DNA of 64,000 bases from Rhynchopus sp. YZ270_cl-10 (Eukaryota; Euglenozoa; Diplonemea; Diplonemida; Diplonemidae): NCBI GenBank assembly GCA_964035575.1, contig OZ037846.1, positions 1,639,501 through 1,703,500 of the forward strand, given 5' to 3'. The position numbers and the translations under genes are program-made. The notes beneath the pieces were generated by a model, which saw only the letters and a program-made list of their open reading frames with translations, did no database searches and had not been told where the DNA came from. Positions 10,607 to 20,984 of this stretch are shown in pieces (the first letter of the stretch is position 1; each line of letters opens with the position of its first letter).

Positions 10607-10948
10607 GTGTTCCTTGCGCACTCCTCCTCCGACGACGATGATGTGGACGACAACGAACTGGAACACGCCGAGCCCGCCTCTGCATCCATCGAGCAAATGG
10701 TGTGGACGAAGAGGGGTCTGAGGATGACAGCCCCCGTTCTTGAACGTTTCAAGTGCAGGCGTCCCAGTGGTTGTGGCAGCGTTTTCGCATACCTGCAGAA
10801 GAGCAGAGAGTGTAGATTATTTCTACAGGGCGGTGTTCAGGAGTGTGGGGCCCCCATAACCACTGCACACCCCGTTTTTTTTCTGATAGCAATTACTTGT
10901 TCTCACTTCACATACTCTGGACAGTGGTCTTTTTTTTTTGTTCTCTGA
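10607..10948 (+). CDS. hypothetical acidic-N-terminus fragment
   Basis: The frame begins with a Ser/Asp-rich acidic stretch (SSSDDDDVDDNELEHAEP), then a mixed segment with several Cys and Arg residues. Protein-like composition ends near 10860, where the sequence joins the ankyrin-gene flank, so the rest of the frame is probably not native. An acidic N-terminus followed by a basic segment is seen in some DNA transposases, but nothing specific supports that. It may be the start of a gene cut off by the ankyrin unit. Confidence 0.25.
   Translation: MFLAHSSSDDDDVDDNELEHAEPASASIEQMVWTKRGLRMTAPVLERFKCRRPSGCGSVFAYLQKSRECRLFLQGGVQECGAPITTAHPVFFLIAITCSHFTYSGQWSFFFVL
10873..10924 (+). promoter_or_regulatory. 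putative splice or trans-splice acceptor, ankyrin gene 1
   Basis: A T-rich tract (GTTTTTTTTCTGATAGC, TTGTTCTCACTTC) ends in CTCTGGACAG, with AG at 10923-10924, 150 bases before the start codon. The second ankyrin gene has a comparable tract ending at 13671, and the sequence after the AG is nearly identical in both. A second possible AG follows a CCACTAAT box about 50 bases downstream. No spliced leader was seen, so this is inference. Confidence 0.35.
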
Positions 10949-11074
10949 ATTCCACTAATGTGTGTCTTGTACACTCCAAAGACTCAAGAAGAGTTGAGTC
11001 CGAATGACTCGTTGTCGTGCACCTCAATTTGGAGAGAAAAAACACACCACCCACCAGAATACTAAATAAAAACC

Positions 11075-12742
11075 ATGTCGAAGCGACACGTGGATGTGGA
11101 CACTACATTGGACGAGAACCCACCAAAGAGAAGAAAGCTTTCTGCAGACGAGGTCTTGGTGGAGGCTGCCAAGAAGGGGGACACGACTGCTGTGCGGACG
11201 CGACTTGAGAAGCTCAGCCCAGACACAGACAACAAAACAGTGGTCTTGGATGCTGTGCACGAGGCATGCAGAGGGAACCACGATGAATGCCTCGCACTGC
11301 TCCTTCCGTATGTTGAGACAACGCAGATGGGGTTTGGGAACTTGCTGAGTGAGTGCGTGCACGCAGACCACGTTGCGTGCACGGAGGTCCTCTTGCAGCA
11401 TTGGAAGTCAGTCTGCAGCAACGTGGCGATGGTCCCACACGGGCAGGAGGATACAGAAGGGCGTGCCTGTCCAGCCATGTGGGCAGACCCTGCAGTGTGT
11501 CAGGTGCTCATTGATGCAGGGGCAGACATCGGAATAGAGGATCACATGGGAAATTCGCCTCTGCTCTTGGCTTCCGCTTCAGGAGCACTCGACGTTGTGA
11601 AGCTGCTGATGAAATCAGGTGCGGGGGTGCGTGTCACAGGCAACGAAGGAAACAAATGTCTCACGTGTGCGTCATACCATGGGCACACCGAGACTGTGCG
11701 CTATCTTGTCGGCTTGAAGGATGTGGACGTGAATCACCAGATTGATGACGGCCACACTGCGTTGCACTGCGCAGCGCAGGAAAAGCATGCAGATGTGGTG
11801 AAGGTGCTCATTGATGCAGGGGCTGATATTGAGGGAAAGAACGACGAAGGACGCTCGCCACTCCTCGTGGCAAGTGATGCTGCGAATGTCGAGATTGTGA
11901 AGCTGTTGGTGAAAGCAGGTGCGGGGGTGCGTGTCACAGACAACGAAGAAAACACGTGTCTTGTCCTTGCGGCCTATTCTGGACACACTGAGACTGTGCG
12001 CTATCTTGTGGGCTTGCCTGAAGTGGACGTGAGTCACAAGGATAACAAAGGCTTCACTTCGTTGTACTGCGCAGCGTGTGAAAAGCATGCAGCTGTGGTG
12101 GAGGTGCTCATTGATGCAGGGGCAGACATCGAAACAAAGAATTACCTGGGACGTTCGCTCCAGCACGAGGCTTGCATTTTAGGAGCACTTTCAGTTGTTA
12201 GGCTGTTGGTGAAAGCAGGTGCGGGGGTGGGTGTCACAGACAACCAGGGCTCCACGTGTCTTTACCTTGCGGCCTATCATGGACACACCGAGACTGTGCG
12301 CTATCTTCTGTGCCTGCCAGAGATGGACGTGAATGACTCAAATAACAGTGGCTCCACTTCACTGCACCGCGCAGTGTTACGGAAGCACTCAGATGTGGTG
12401 AAGGTGCTCATTGACGCTGGGGCAGACGTCGAAGCAAAGGACAGCAAGGGACGTACGCCTCTTCACTGTGCTTGTACGGTGGAATATCCTGAAAATGTGC
12501 AGATGTTGGTCGAAGCAGGTGCGGATGTGTGTGAGGTGGATGACAAGAGTGACAGATGCCTCAGCGTTGCGGCTCGTCATGGACACACCGAGACTGTGCG
12601 CTATCTTGTGGGCTTGCCAGAGGTGGACGTGAACCACAGAAATTTGTTGGGCCACACTGCATTGGACTGTGCGAGGAAGAAACAACATGCAGATGTGGTG
12701 CAGGTTCTCCTCGAGCACCGTGGGGAAGTCTTTGCGCAATAA
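11075..12742 (+). CDS. ankyrin-repeat protein 1
   Basis: Encodes 555 residues with no visible intron. The N-terminus carries a basic PPKRRK cluster (about residues 16-21) that could direct nuclear import. From about residue 143 to the end are ankyrin repeats of about 33 residues with recognisable VLIDAGADIE, GRSPLHxAC and GHTETVRYLVGLPEVDVNH signatures. They form higher-order units of three repeats (about 99 residues, 297 bp). Ankyrin repeats bind partner proteins; no catalytic domain is visible, so the role is unknown. The start was chosen because the upstream flank and first codons are conserved with the next gene. The first 430 bp and the last 100 bp are almost identical to ankyrin gene 2, but the middle repeats differ. 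The protein ends right after the last repeat. Confidence 0.9.
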   Translation: MSKRHVDVDTTLDENPPKRRKLSADEVLVEAAKKGDTTAVRTRLEKLSPDTDNKTVVLDAVHEACRGNHDECLALLLPYVETTQMGFGNLLSECVHADHVACTEVLLQHWKSVCSNVAMVPHGQEDTEGRACPAMWADPAVCQVLIDAGADIGIEDHMGNSPLLLASASGALDVVKLLMKSGAGVRVTGNEGNKCLTCASYHGHTETVRYLVGLKDVDVNHQIDDGHTALHCAAQEKHADVVKVLIDAGADIEGKNDEGRSPLLVASDAANVEIVKLLVKAGAGVRVTDNEENTCLVLAAYSGHTETVRYLVGLPEVDVSHKDNKGFTSLYCAACEKHAAVVEVLIDAGADIETKNYLGRSLQHEACILGALSVVRLLVKAGAGVGVTDNQGSTCLYLAAYHGHTETVRYLLCLPEMDVNDSNNSGSTSLHRAVLRKHSDVVKVLIDAGADVEAKDSKGRTPLHCACTVEYPENVQMLVEAGADVCEVDDKSDRCLSVAARHGHTETVRYLVGLPEVDVNHRNLLGHTALDCARKKQHADVVQVLLEHRGEVFAQ

Positions 12743-13544
12743 GGTATATTGTGCGTGTCTGTTTTCGGCAACTGAACTAAACACTCCCACTGAGGTTATG
12801 CCTTGTGGGATCGGCATTGCGAGAAGTGCATCGACAGACTTTGAGAGAGGACATTTATTGCTATTTGCGTTGGGGGGGAAAGCGACAACACAAGAACATG
12901 ATGAACACAAAAATACAGTGTGTTTGGTCTTTTATCTGCGTGACCCCTCCCTCTCTGTCTTGCGCTCCGTTACTTTATTTATGTGTGACTGAGTGTGGGT
13001 ATGCGTTCAAGAATTATATTCTTCCCCCCAAACCCCCTTTCGTCTCTGTTTTTCTTTTTCCAAACGTCGAGTGCATGTCTAATAGTTTTTCTCGAGGTGT
13101 GATCTGGGGCTGAGGAAGCGTTCCAACTCTTGAACTTCTTCACCAATTTCCCAGACGCAATTATTTCCCCCGTTTTTAGAATCAGCAGAGACTGTACTGT
13201 CAAGATTTCTTCTAGTCCTTATGTGCCTTCTCTTTGAATTGGAAAGAATAATGAAATTAGTTTCGAATTTGTCAAGTTTTTTTTGGGGAATAGATCTACC
13301 CCTTATGATGATGTGTGTTCATAGTCTGCAAGGAGGCAAAGGGCACAAGGCTGCGCCACACAAGAGATACGTGGCGTGGCGTCAGTAGAGCTACATGCAG
13401 TATGAAGGAGGCCGTAAGTCAATACGCGATCTCCCCGCAACCAACCCTACCTAGCTCTATCCTTATCCCCCACCCCGTCAAAAAAACACCTAAAAAAAGA
13501 CGAAACAAACATGCCGCGTGCGCGAAGCGAAGTGACCTGCAGCA
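12743..13544. other. intergenic flank of the ankyrin genes
   Basis: After the stop codon a short conserved stretch (GGTATATTGTGC) is shared with ankyrin gene 2, then the two flanks diverge. Around 13000-13080 is a dispersed motif (GTGTGGGTATGCGTTCAAGA, then a C-run and CCCCCTTTCGTCT) also present at about 44890-44990 and in part at 26410 and 20895. No gene was recognised. Confidence 0.5.
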
Positions 13545-13821
13545 TAGTAAGCTCTCCACTCACCCCTCTGAGTCTTTACATCCTTCCACACGAACCCCAT
13601 CCCCACTGAGTATTTTTGTGTGTTTTTTTTCCGGTTTTTCTCACTTCGTTGCTCTCAAGTACTCTGGACAGTGGTCTTATGACATTGTTCTCTGAATTCG
13701 ACTAATGTGTGTCTTGTACACTCCAAAGACTCAAGAAGGGTTGAGTCCGAATGACTCCTTGTCGTGCACCTCAATTTGGAGAGAAAAAACACACCACCCA
13801 CCAGCATACTAAATAAAAACC
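13545..13821 (+). promoter_or_regulatory. 5' flank of ankyrin gene 2 with putative splice acceptor
   Basis: A T/C-rich tract (13618-13655) ends in ACTCTGGACAG, with AG at 13670-13671. The 150 bases from there to the start codon match the flank of ankyrin gene 1 with few differences, including the A-rich AATAAAAACC just before ATG. The upstream part is also found as an orphan at 340-463. The conservation reflects duplication and does not by itself prove function. Confidence 0.4.
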
Positions 13822-15786
13822 ATGTCGAAGCGACACGTGGATGTGGACACTACATTGGACGAGAACCCACCAAAGAGAAGAAAGCTTTCTGCAGACGAGG
13901 TCTTGGTGGAGGCTGCCAAGAAGGGGGACACGACTGCTGTGCGGACGCGACTTGAGAAGCTCAGCCCAGACACAGACAACAAAACAGCGGTCTTGGATGC
14001 TGTGCACGAGGCATGCAGAGGGAACCACGATGAATGCCTCGCACTGCTCCTTCCGTATGTTGAGACAACGCAGATGGGGTTCGGGAACTTGCTGAGTGAG
14101 TGCGTGCACGCAGACCACGTTGCGTGCACGGAGGTCCTCTTGCAGCATTGGAAGTCAGTCTGCAGCAACGTGGCGATGGTCCCACACGGGCAGGAGGATA
14201 CAGAAGGGCGTGCCTGTCCAGCCATGTGGGCAGACCCTGCAGTGTGTCAGGTGCTCATTGATGCAGGGGCAGACATCGAAACAAAGGACGACATGGGACG
14301 TTCGCCTCTGCACTGGGCTTGCCGTTCAGGAGCACTTGCGGTTGTGAAGCTGTTGGTGAAAGCAGGTGCGGGGGTGCGTGTCACAGACAATAACGGAAAC
14401 ACATGTCTCACGTGTGCGTCATACCATGGGCACACCGAGACTGTGCGCTATCTTGTGGGTTTGAAGGAGGTGGACGTGAACCACAAATCTGACGACTGCT
14501 CCGCGTTGGTCTCTGCAGTATGTAAAAAGCATGCAGATGTGGTGAAGGTGCTCATTGATGCAGGGGCTGATATTGAGGAAAAGGACGCCGACGGACGTTC
14601 GCCACTCCTCGTGGCAAGTGATGCTGCGAATGTCGAGATTGTGAAGCTGTTGGTGAAAGCAGGTGCAGGAGTGCGTGCCACAGACAACGAAGGAATCACA
14701 TGTCTTATCATTGCGGCTTATTGTGGGCACACCGAGACTGTGCGCTATCTTGTGGGCTTGCCAGAGGTGGACCTGAGTCACAAGGATAGTGACGGCTGCA
14801 ATGCGTTGCTCTCCGCAGCGCAGGAAAAGCATGCAGCTGTGGTGGAGGTGCTCATTGATGCAGGGGCAGACATCGAAACAAAGGACTACATGGGACGTTC
14901 GCCTCTGCACTGTGCTTGCCGTTTCGGAGCACTTTCAGTAGTGAAGCTGTTGGTGAAAGCAGGTGCGGGGGTGCGTGTAACGGACAACGACGGATACACG
15001 TGTCTTATGTATGCATCAGAGCATGGACACACCGACACTGTGCGCTATCTTGTGAGCTTGCCTGAAGTGGACCTGAATGACTCAGATAACAAAGGCTGCA
15101 CTTCACTGTACCGTGCAGTGTTAAGGATGCACTCAGATGTGGTGGAGGTGCTCATTGACGCTGGGGCAGACGTCGAAGCAAAGGATGACGACGGACGTTC
15201 TCCTCTTCACGTGGGTTGCCATTCAGGAGCACTTTCGGTTGTGAAGCTGTTAGTGAAAGCAGGTGCGGGGGTGCGTGTCACAGACAACGCGGGATACACG
15301 TGTCTTATCTTTGCGGCCAATTCTGGGTACACCGATACTGTGCGCTATCTTGTGAGCTTGCCGGAGGTGGACCTGAATCACAAGAATATTGACAGCTACG
15401 CTGCGTTGCACTGCGCAGCGGATGAAAAGCATGCAGATGTGGTGGAGGTGCTCATTGAAGCAGGGGCTGATATCGAAATAAAGAATGACGACGGACGTCC
15501 GCCTCTTAACGAGGCATGCCTTTCAGGAGCACTTGATGTCGTGAAGCTGTTGGTGAAAGCAGGTGCAGGGGTGCGCGTCAGAGACAACCAGGGATACACG
15601 TGTCTTATGTATGCATCCTTTGAGGGACACACCGAGACTGTGCGCTATCTTGTGGGCTTGCCAGAGGTGGACGTGAACCACAGAAATTTGTTGGGCCACA
15701 CTGCACTGGACCATGCGAGGGTGAAACAACATGCAGATGTGGTGCAGGTTCTCCTCGAGCACCGTGGGGAAGTCTTTGCGCAATAA
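13822..15786 (+). CDS. ankyrin-repeat protein 2
   Basis: Encodes 654 residues, a tandem paralogue of the gene 1.1 kb upstream. The N-terminal 140 residues, with the PPKRRK basic cluster, are almost the same. The remainder is ankyrin repeats in three-repeat superunits, with VKLLVKAGAGVRVTDN, GHTETVRYLVGLPEVDVNH-type and VVEVLIDAGADIE signatures recurring about every 99 residues. It is exactly 99 residues longer than its neighbour, one superunit, consistent with unequal exchange. The last 40 residues are again nearly the same in both. Most changes between superunits fall in the variable loop positions (for example KDSDGCN, KNIDSYA), where ankyrin proteins often contact partners. Function is unknown; a protein-binding scaffold is the general expectation. 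Confidence 0.9.
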   Translation: MSKRHVDVDTTLDENPPKRRKLSADEVLVEAAKKGDTTAVRTRLEKLSPDTDNKTAVLDAVHEACRGNHDECLALLLPYVETTQMGFGNLLSECVHADHVACTEVLLQHWKSVCSNVAMVPHGQEDTEGRACPAMWADPAVCQVLIDAGADIETKDDMGRSPLHWACRSGALAVVKLLVKAGAGVRVTDNNGNTCLTCASYHGHTETVRYLVGLKEVDVNHKSDDCSALVSAVCKKHADVVKVLIDAGADIEEKDADGRSPLLVASDAANVEIVKLLVKAGAGVRATDNEGITCLIIAAYCGHTETVRYLVGLPEVDLSHKDSDGCNALLSAAQEKHAAVVEVLIDAGADIETKDYMGRSPLHCACRFGALSVVKLLVKAGAGVRVTDNDGYTCLMYASEHGHTDTVRYLVSLPEVDLNDSDNKGCTSLYRAVLRMHSDVVEVLIDAGADVEAKDDDGRSPLHVGCHSGALSVVKLLVKAGAGVRVTDNAGYTCLIFAANSGYTDTVRYLVSLPEVDLNHKNIDSYAALHCAADEKHADVVEVLIEAGADIEIKNDDGRPPLNEACLSGALDVVKLLVKAGAGVRVRDNQGYTCLMYASFEGHTETVRYLVGLPEVDVNHRNLLGHTALDHARVKQHADVVQVLLEHRGEVFAQ

Positions 15787-17015
15787 GGTATATTGTGCCT
15801 GTCTGCTCTGGTACGGCACACCACTCACGTCACAACCTCCATCCCAGAAACAGCGACACTTTTTCAACGTTCCGCACCACACGTATGTTCTCTCTCTGAT
15901 AGATGTCCCTTGAGATAAGACACTTAATCGTTATTTGGGTTGTTCGTTGGGGAAAGGAGAACATGGGAAACGCAAAAATACCCGCTTGTTTTATCTTTTA
16001 TCTGGGACCATATGCATGCCACCACAGCACGGTGCCATGCGTCGCGTCTACACAAAGGGGCAGGGAAAGGGTGTCGAGGATGTTGTGCCTCGACGATGCT
16101 GCTCTTTGTGGACCTTATGTCTGCTACGTAAGGCAGCACCAGGTTATTGTGGTGTGTGTGGCAGGGTTGCGTGCTTGCTGTCTTCCTGAATTGCAAGTCG
16201 ACTATTACGCCTTCAGTCCCAATGGTGCAGGTAACCTCAGTGTTTTGTGCAGACTTGCGAGATGCCGGCAGCAGTGCGCCATTGATCTGTCTGCGCTTTT
16301 TATTGTAAAGTTTTTATTCCACCACGTTTTTTTTTTTTCGCATTTTGTGGGGCTGAAAACACAAAGTAAAAACATGATTATGTGGGTTGGGTAAAAAGGT
16401 GCTTTCACGTGTTTTTGTTAAGTAAGAGAAAACCGAATGGAGTGGAAAACATACTGAGAGCGCAGCGGAAACGAGTGGGAATGCAACAAATCTTTTTCAT
16501 GATATTTTATTCTTCCCCACAAAATATCACGCGCAAGAGAAACACTCGTTTTTTTTTTTTTCACACAGCGCGTCCGTTTGTTTGTTATTTTTTTTTAGGA
16601 TACCTTTTTTCAATTTCCCCCCGGTATCGCTTATGATACTGTCTTTCCATGGAAAAGGAGTTCCGCGCTGTTCACAGAACTCGATATGCGATTGAGCGTA
16701 TCTAACAACAACCAAAACGAAAGAAAGTACAACGAAGAGAAGAAATGCAGGAAAAATAGACAAAAGAGAAAAACAAAGATATTTTGACGAAGGGACAATA
16801 CAACGATTTTTCAAAGTGGCCAAAAATCATGTTTAATACTGCTTCCCACCCCGCATGGCCTGCCACGTCATTCTAACACCATGTGCAAAAACGGAAGGCA
16901 CCGCTTATTGCCAAAAATAACAAAATAGTACAAAATATTACATTGGACTCTTGTTCGCCAGGACAGGTGTTTGTTACAGGATTATCGTTGCTGGCCACCT
17001 TCATTGAGACGTATG
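15787..17015. other. upstream region of WD40 receptor gene 1, with insertion
   Basis: Positions 16008-16207 are nearly identical to 21822-22032 and partly to 46285-46415, the block just upstream of the other two WD40 genes. There the block joins directly (through GACTATTACGAGACG) to the acceptor tract. Here about 800 bases (16209-17005) separate the two parts, so an insertion in this copy or a deletion in the others is implied. The inserted part is A/T-rich with no recognised gene. Frames that run through the block in the other copies are broken here by a 2-base difference in a GT run. Confidence 0.5.
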
Positions 17016-17032
17016 CTCTTTTTATTGTACAG
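17016..17032 (+). promoter_or_regulatory. putative splice or trans-splice acceptor, WD40 gene 1
   Basis: CTCTTTTTATTGTACAG ends 51 bases before the chosen start codon. The same 17 bases precede the WD40 genes at 22109 and 46495 at the same distance. Frames that continue upstream through this site would add non-conserved N-termini, so the acceptor supports the downstream start. Confidence 0.45.
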
Positions 17033-17083
17033 TATTCCACTACACAGGTTGGGGGTATTAGGGAGGTTGTGGGGGCGGTTTTA

Positions 17084-20059
17084 ATGCTACTGAGTGTGGC
17101 TGTGGCATGTACCTGTTACGCTGCGCTGACACCGTGCACTGCCAGCGCGTCGGAGTGCCTCTACCAGCTGACGCTCACAGACCTCCAGAGGTGTGTCGGG
17201 TTCTCTCCTGACGGTGTGTACGTTGCCGCCGGTGGGATGGACCACTTGGTGACTGTGTTCAGCACTGTGGACGGGACGGTGGTCACACAGCTTACCCTGA
17301 CTGCTGATGTGTTTGCGTTGGAGTTTTCGCCAGACGGCACGATGCTGGCTGCAGGAGGTGCTGGGGACACGGTGCATGTGTACGACACAGCGACGTGGGT
17401 TGCCCTCCGCTCATTCGTGCTGTCGGACCAGGTGTGTGGCCTCTCCTTTGCGGGCGACAGCAGACGACTCGCGGTTGCGTGCAAGAGTGGTGTTGTTGCT
17501 GTGTACGATGCAACAGCAGGCGGTGCCGCTGTGCTCACGTTCATCGGACACATCGACGACGTGAGGGACGTTGCGTTCTCGCCGGACGGAACGCAGGTCA
17601 TCAGCGGTGGGAAGGAGAACAAGGCGATTGTGTGGGCAGCAGCCACAGGTGTCGTTGCCTTCTCTGTGTCGTGTGCGACAGAAGTTAATGGTGTCGACTG
17701 GTCAGGTGGCCTCCTCGCGACGGGCAACCATGACGGCTCATCCACTCTGTGGGATGCAGCCACCGGCGCGTCTCTGTACACCTTTGTGACTACAAACGAG
17801 ATTGAGGCCGTCGCGTTCTCACCCTCAGGTGCGCAGCTCGCTAGTGTCGGCAAGGACCACACACTCTTCCTGCTGAACACAGCGACGTACGCAGGGGAGG
17901 GTGCATACTCGGGGCACACAGGCCATATCAAGGCTGTCGCATACTCGCATGACGGCACACGTATTGCCACAGCCGCTGACGACAGCACAGTGCGTGTGTG
18001 GGAGGGGATCGCAGCAACACCTGCACCACCAACTCCGTCACCACCAACGCCTGCACCACCGACACCAGCACCCCCAACACCTTCACCACCGACACCTGCA
18101 CCTCCAACACCTGCACCCCCAACACCTTCACCACCGACACCTTCACCTCCAACACCTGCACCACCGACACCTGCACCGCCAACACCTGCACCCCCAACAC
18201 CTTCACCACCGACACCTTCACCTCCAACACCTGCACCACCGACACCGTCACCACCGACACCTGCACCTCCAACACCTGCACCCCCAACACCTTCACCACC
18301 GACACCTTCACCTCCAACACCTGCACCACCGACACCTGCACCGCCAACACCTGCACCCCCAACACCTGCACCACCGACACCTGCGCCTCCGACACCAGCT
18401 CCACCAACACCTGCACCACCGACGCCGTCACCACCGACACCTGCACCACTGACACCAGCACCCCCAACACCTTCACCACCGACACCTGCACCGCCAACAC
18501 CTGCACCACCAACGCCAGCTCCACCGACACCGTCACCACCGACACCAGCACCACCAACACCTGCACCACATACACCCTCTCCGACTACACCTGCACCCCC
18601 AACACCTGCACCTCCGACACCTGCACCACCGACAAAAGCACCTCGTACACCTTCTCCACCCACACGTGCGCCACGTACACCTTCATCAGCATCTTTGCCA
18701 CTCACACCAGCTCCACCAACACCTGCACCTCCGACAAAAGCACCTCGTACACCTTCTCCACCCACACGTGCACCACATACACCCTCTCCGACTACACCTG
18801 CACCACTCACACCCTCACCCGTGACAGCATCCCCAGCAACGTTGTCACCGCTCACACCAGCTCCCCTCACAACAGCACCATTAACGCCTTCTCCTCCGAC
18901 GCCGTCACCACTGACACTGGCACCACCAACTCCAGCGCCGCTTTCACCAGCACCACTCACACCCATGCCTGCAACGTTGTCTCCGACATTGACGCCGTTG
19001 ACTCTGTCACCCTTGACACTGTCTCCACCTACAGCTTCACCGCCATCACCTGCACCTATGTCACAATCACCGTTGACGGAAGCGACACTGTCGCCATTGA
19101 CACCTGTGCCACGTACGCTTGCACCCGCACCACCCACAGCACTGCCAGCAACACCGTCGCCACGCACACCTGCACCACACACAGAAGTGCCTGGAACACA
19201 AGCACCACTCGTGACAGCAGAGTTGCCCGCGTCTGCAGCACCTGAGGGTGTAGACGCAGCAGCAGAAGCAGCAGCAGCGGAAGAAGAAGGTGGCAGAGGT
19301 CAGCTTGCTGCAGCCGCAGTGGCGGCTAGTGCGACAACTCTGTTCAGCAATAGCGCCGCAGGCCTTGCAGGCAGCCTGCTCATCACAACAGAGGAGTGCA
19401 AGATCTACGGAGACACGAAACACTACCCACGCGCACTGCACCCAACACAGCTCAAGATTGCCGGCCTGGAGGCGGCCGGGATGGTGGTGGGGAACCTTGC
19501 CCTGGCTCTAACCTTCTTCGCGGGACATGCAGTGGTGTGTGAGGTTGCGCGTCTGGTGCAGCGTGGTGCCAAGACGTATTACAAAGGACGAGAGGAGCCG
19601 TCTGTCCTTTCCCTGCTTTCCCTTGACTCGCAGGCACTCCTGAGCTTCCCTGGACTGCCGGCCATGCTCTTCTTTATCCTCTTCCAGGGGTCGTCTGTCG
19701 GAAGCCTGCAGCTGCTGTACAGCGGACCCACCTGGGGCATGCGCATGCTCGGTGCCTTCGCAATCGTAGTGTGTGTGTCGGTGCCGGTGGCAACCTTCAC
19801 CTGTGTTCTGGTGAAGGCACCCGTGCACTCGACAGTGGTGAAGGACCCCCGCACTGCAGGCTTCGGGAAGTGGAAGCGCCGTGTGCTGCACTTTGTGATT
19901 GGCGAAGGCGAGTGGGTGTCCCTCTCGCCTGTGATGTGGACGCTGCGATACTCTGCCGTGATCCGCTCCTACCGCCTTGGCTGTCTCTGGTACCACTTCC
20001 TGCAGTACGCATCGATGTTCGCTGTCGCTGCGATCCAGGCCTTCACCCCCACAAGCTAG
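17084..20059 (+). CDS. WD40-stalk-multipass surface protein 1, C-terminally truncated
   Basis: Encodes 991 residues. Start chosen at [18 protein letters not shown], a good signal peptide following the conserved acceptor; an open frame runs further up to 16883 but differs between copies. Residues 27-309 hold seven WD40 repeats (recurring FSPDGT, WDAATG-like boxes), so the propeller should be extracellular. Residues 310 to about 706 are a Thr/Pro/Ala/Ser stalk, then an Ala/Glu-rich linker. A Cys-containing juxtamembrane motif ([20 protein letters not shown]) leads into the helical module. The frame stops after the fourth helix (QAFTPTS), where paralogues continue; later helices survive only as a remnant at 20270-20512. 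The membrane module matches the gene at 39111 more than the other WD40 genes. Probably non-functional or altered. Confidence 0.75.
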   Translation: MLLSVAVACTCYAALTPCTASASECLYQLTLTDLQRCVGFSPDGVYVAAGGMDHLVTVFSTVDGTVVTQLTLTADVFALEFSPDGTMLAAGGAGDTVHVYDTATWVALRSFVLSDQVCGLSFAGDSRRLAVACKSGVVAVYDATAGGAAVLTFIGHIDDVRDVAFSPDGTQVISGGKENKAIVWAAATGVVAFSVSCATEVNGVDWSGGLLATGNHDGSSTLWDAATGASLYTFVTTNEIEAVAFSPSGAQLASVGKDHTLFLLNTATYAGEGAYSGHTGHIKAVAYSHDGTRIATAADDSTVRVWEGIAATPAPPTPSPPTPAPPTPAPPTPSPPTPAPPTPAPPTPSPPTPSPPTPAPPTPAPPTPAPPTPSPPTPSPPTPAPPTPSPPTPAPPTPAPPTPSPPTPSPPTPAPPTPAPPTPAPPTPAPPTPAPPTPAPPTPAPPTPSPPTPAPLTPAPPTPSPPTPAPPTPAPPTPAPPTPSPPTPAPPTPAPHTPSPTTPAPPTPAPPTPAPPTKAPRTPSPPTRAPRTPSSASLPLTPAPPTPAPPTKAPRTPSPPTRAPHTPSPTTPAPLTPSPVTASPATLSPLTPAPLTTAPLTPSPPTPSPLTLAPPTPAPLSPAPLTPMPATLSPTLTPLTLSPLTLSPPTASPPSPAPMSQSPLTEATLSPLTPVPRTLAPAPPTALPATPSPRTPAPHTEVPGTQAPLVTAELPASAAPEGVDAAAEAAAAEEEGGRGQLAAAAVAASATTLFSNSAAGLAGSLLITTEECKIYGDTKHYPRALHPTQLKIAGLEAAGMVVGNLALALTFFAGHAVVCEVARLVQRGAKTYYKGREEPSVLSLLSLDSQALLSFPGLPAMLFFILFQGSSVGSLQLLYSGPTWGMRMLGAFAIVVCVSVPVATFTCVLVKAPVHSTVVKDPRTAGFGKWKRRVLHFVIGEGEWVSLSPVMWTLRYSAVIRSYRLGCLWYHFLQYASMFAVAAIQAFTPTS
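18016..19200 (+). repeat. TPAPP-coding minisatellite, gene 1 stalk
   Basis: Tandem 12-15 base units (ACACCTGCACCACC-like) encode Thr-Pro-Ala/Ser-Pro-Pro. The repeat lacks stop codons in all frames, so long spurious frames run through it on both strands. Order decays toward the 3' end. Confidence 0.9.
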
Positions 20060-20512
20060 ACGTAGAAGACAATAGTCGGCAGTGTCGGCAGTGCGGGTAG
20101 TGGACGAGGGACACGCCGCAGGACATCAGTTGTGTCGCTTGACGCAATGAGCCGTGCATCCTCAGAGGGGAACTTTGAGTGGGCGCTGGCCTAGGGTTGG
20201 GGTCAACTGGGGAAAGCTTTCTGTGTTTTGTGCACTCGGTACTCGGTACCCCTTTGCACGTTCCAGTGCGTGGCGCTGATCTTCATGGCTACAGGGTACT
20301 ACAGGGAGAAGCCGCAGGACCTGCTGTTCCAGGGTGCAACGGTGCTGCTGGTCCTGGGCATTGTGTGGTGCATCTTGGTGAAGATGTTTCTGTCTCTTGT
20401 GTCCGAACTCTATGTGTTCTGCACAGGCAGACGTTCATACCTGCAGGGGATTGCGAGGCACCTGCTGAAGGACACTGACTGGAGAGCCTTGTTGCGTCCG
20501 ACGAGGCACTGA
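20060..20512 (+). pseudogene. detached 3' part of WD40 gene 1
   Basis: Between 20060 and 20269 the sequence is unrelated to the paralogues. From 20270 the homologous coding sequence resumes ([19 protein letters not shown]), followed by helix 7 and the start of the cytoplasmic tail, ending at a frame-altered stop at 20512. The extra TGG codon near 20367 and the frame change near 20480 are absent from the close copy at 41800-42030. So the gene has lost its helix 5 region and its reading continuity. Replacement of about 150 bp of coding sequence by about 210 bp of foreign sequence fits best. Confidence 0.7.
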
Positions 20513-20984
20513 GCGACGAGGATGTGGCTATGGATGCGGGTGTGGCTGCTGCGTCTGCCGCCCAAACGTTTTGTTTTGTTTTGTTTTGTTTTATGATGAC
20601 ATGCTTGAAGCTTTGAAGGAAGGAAAAATTGAAACCGCACCCTACTTTTCCTTTTTATGTTTTTCCCCCACCCCCGAAAACAATAAAGCAATAAAAACAA
20701 TAAAGACAAAAGGGAGAGGTTGTGGTGAAACGCACACACCTCGACCTGTCGGTGAAATGTGGCTCTACTCCAACCCGCCCCGGATTAGAAAAATGGAAAA
20801 AAAAAAGGATGGGAGTAGGGAGCGGTGTTCAATTTCCTTTTAGCATTGCATGTAATCATAAAGTAAAAGTTCAAGCAGAAACTCTTCACCAATGCCCCCT
20901 TCATCTCATCCAAACGTCGAGTGGATGCGTTGTAATTTTTTTGATTAGTTTTCGTTCAGATTTTGATTTTGTTCTCCGGCTTTC
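20513..20984. other. 3' flank of the truncated gene
   Basis: It begins with decayed tail-coding sequence and a short TTTTG run (20572-20590). At 20700-20800 is a block whose reverse complement occurs at 51820-51920 beside a TA-flanked element (CTCCAACCCGCCCCGGATTA). No gene was recognised. Confidence 0.5.

Noticed and set aside
11024..11478. Minus-strand frames opposite the ankyrin N-terminus, present in both copies
   Set aside because: Shadows of a well-supported plus-strand gene, duplicated together with it.
17161..19182. Very long minus-strand frame rich in Gly-Ala-Gly-Val, and similar ones opposite every stalk
   Set aside because: It is the complement of the TPAPP-coding repeat, whose unit has no stop in the opposite frames. 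The WD40 repeats and signal peptide establish the plus strand.
17998..19245. Shifted-frame Thr-Cys-Thr/Asn repeats in the stalks
   Set aside because: Frame shadow of the same minisatellite; no start, domain or conserved end.
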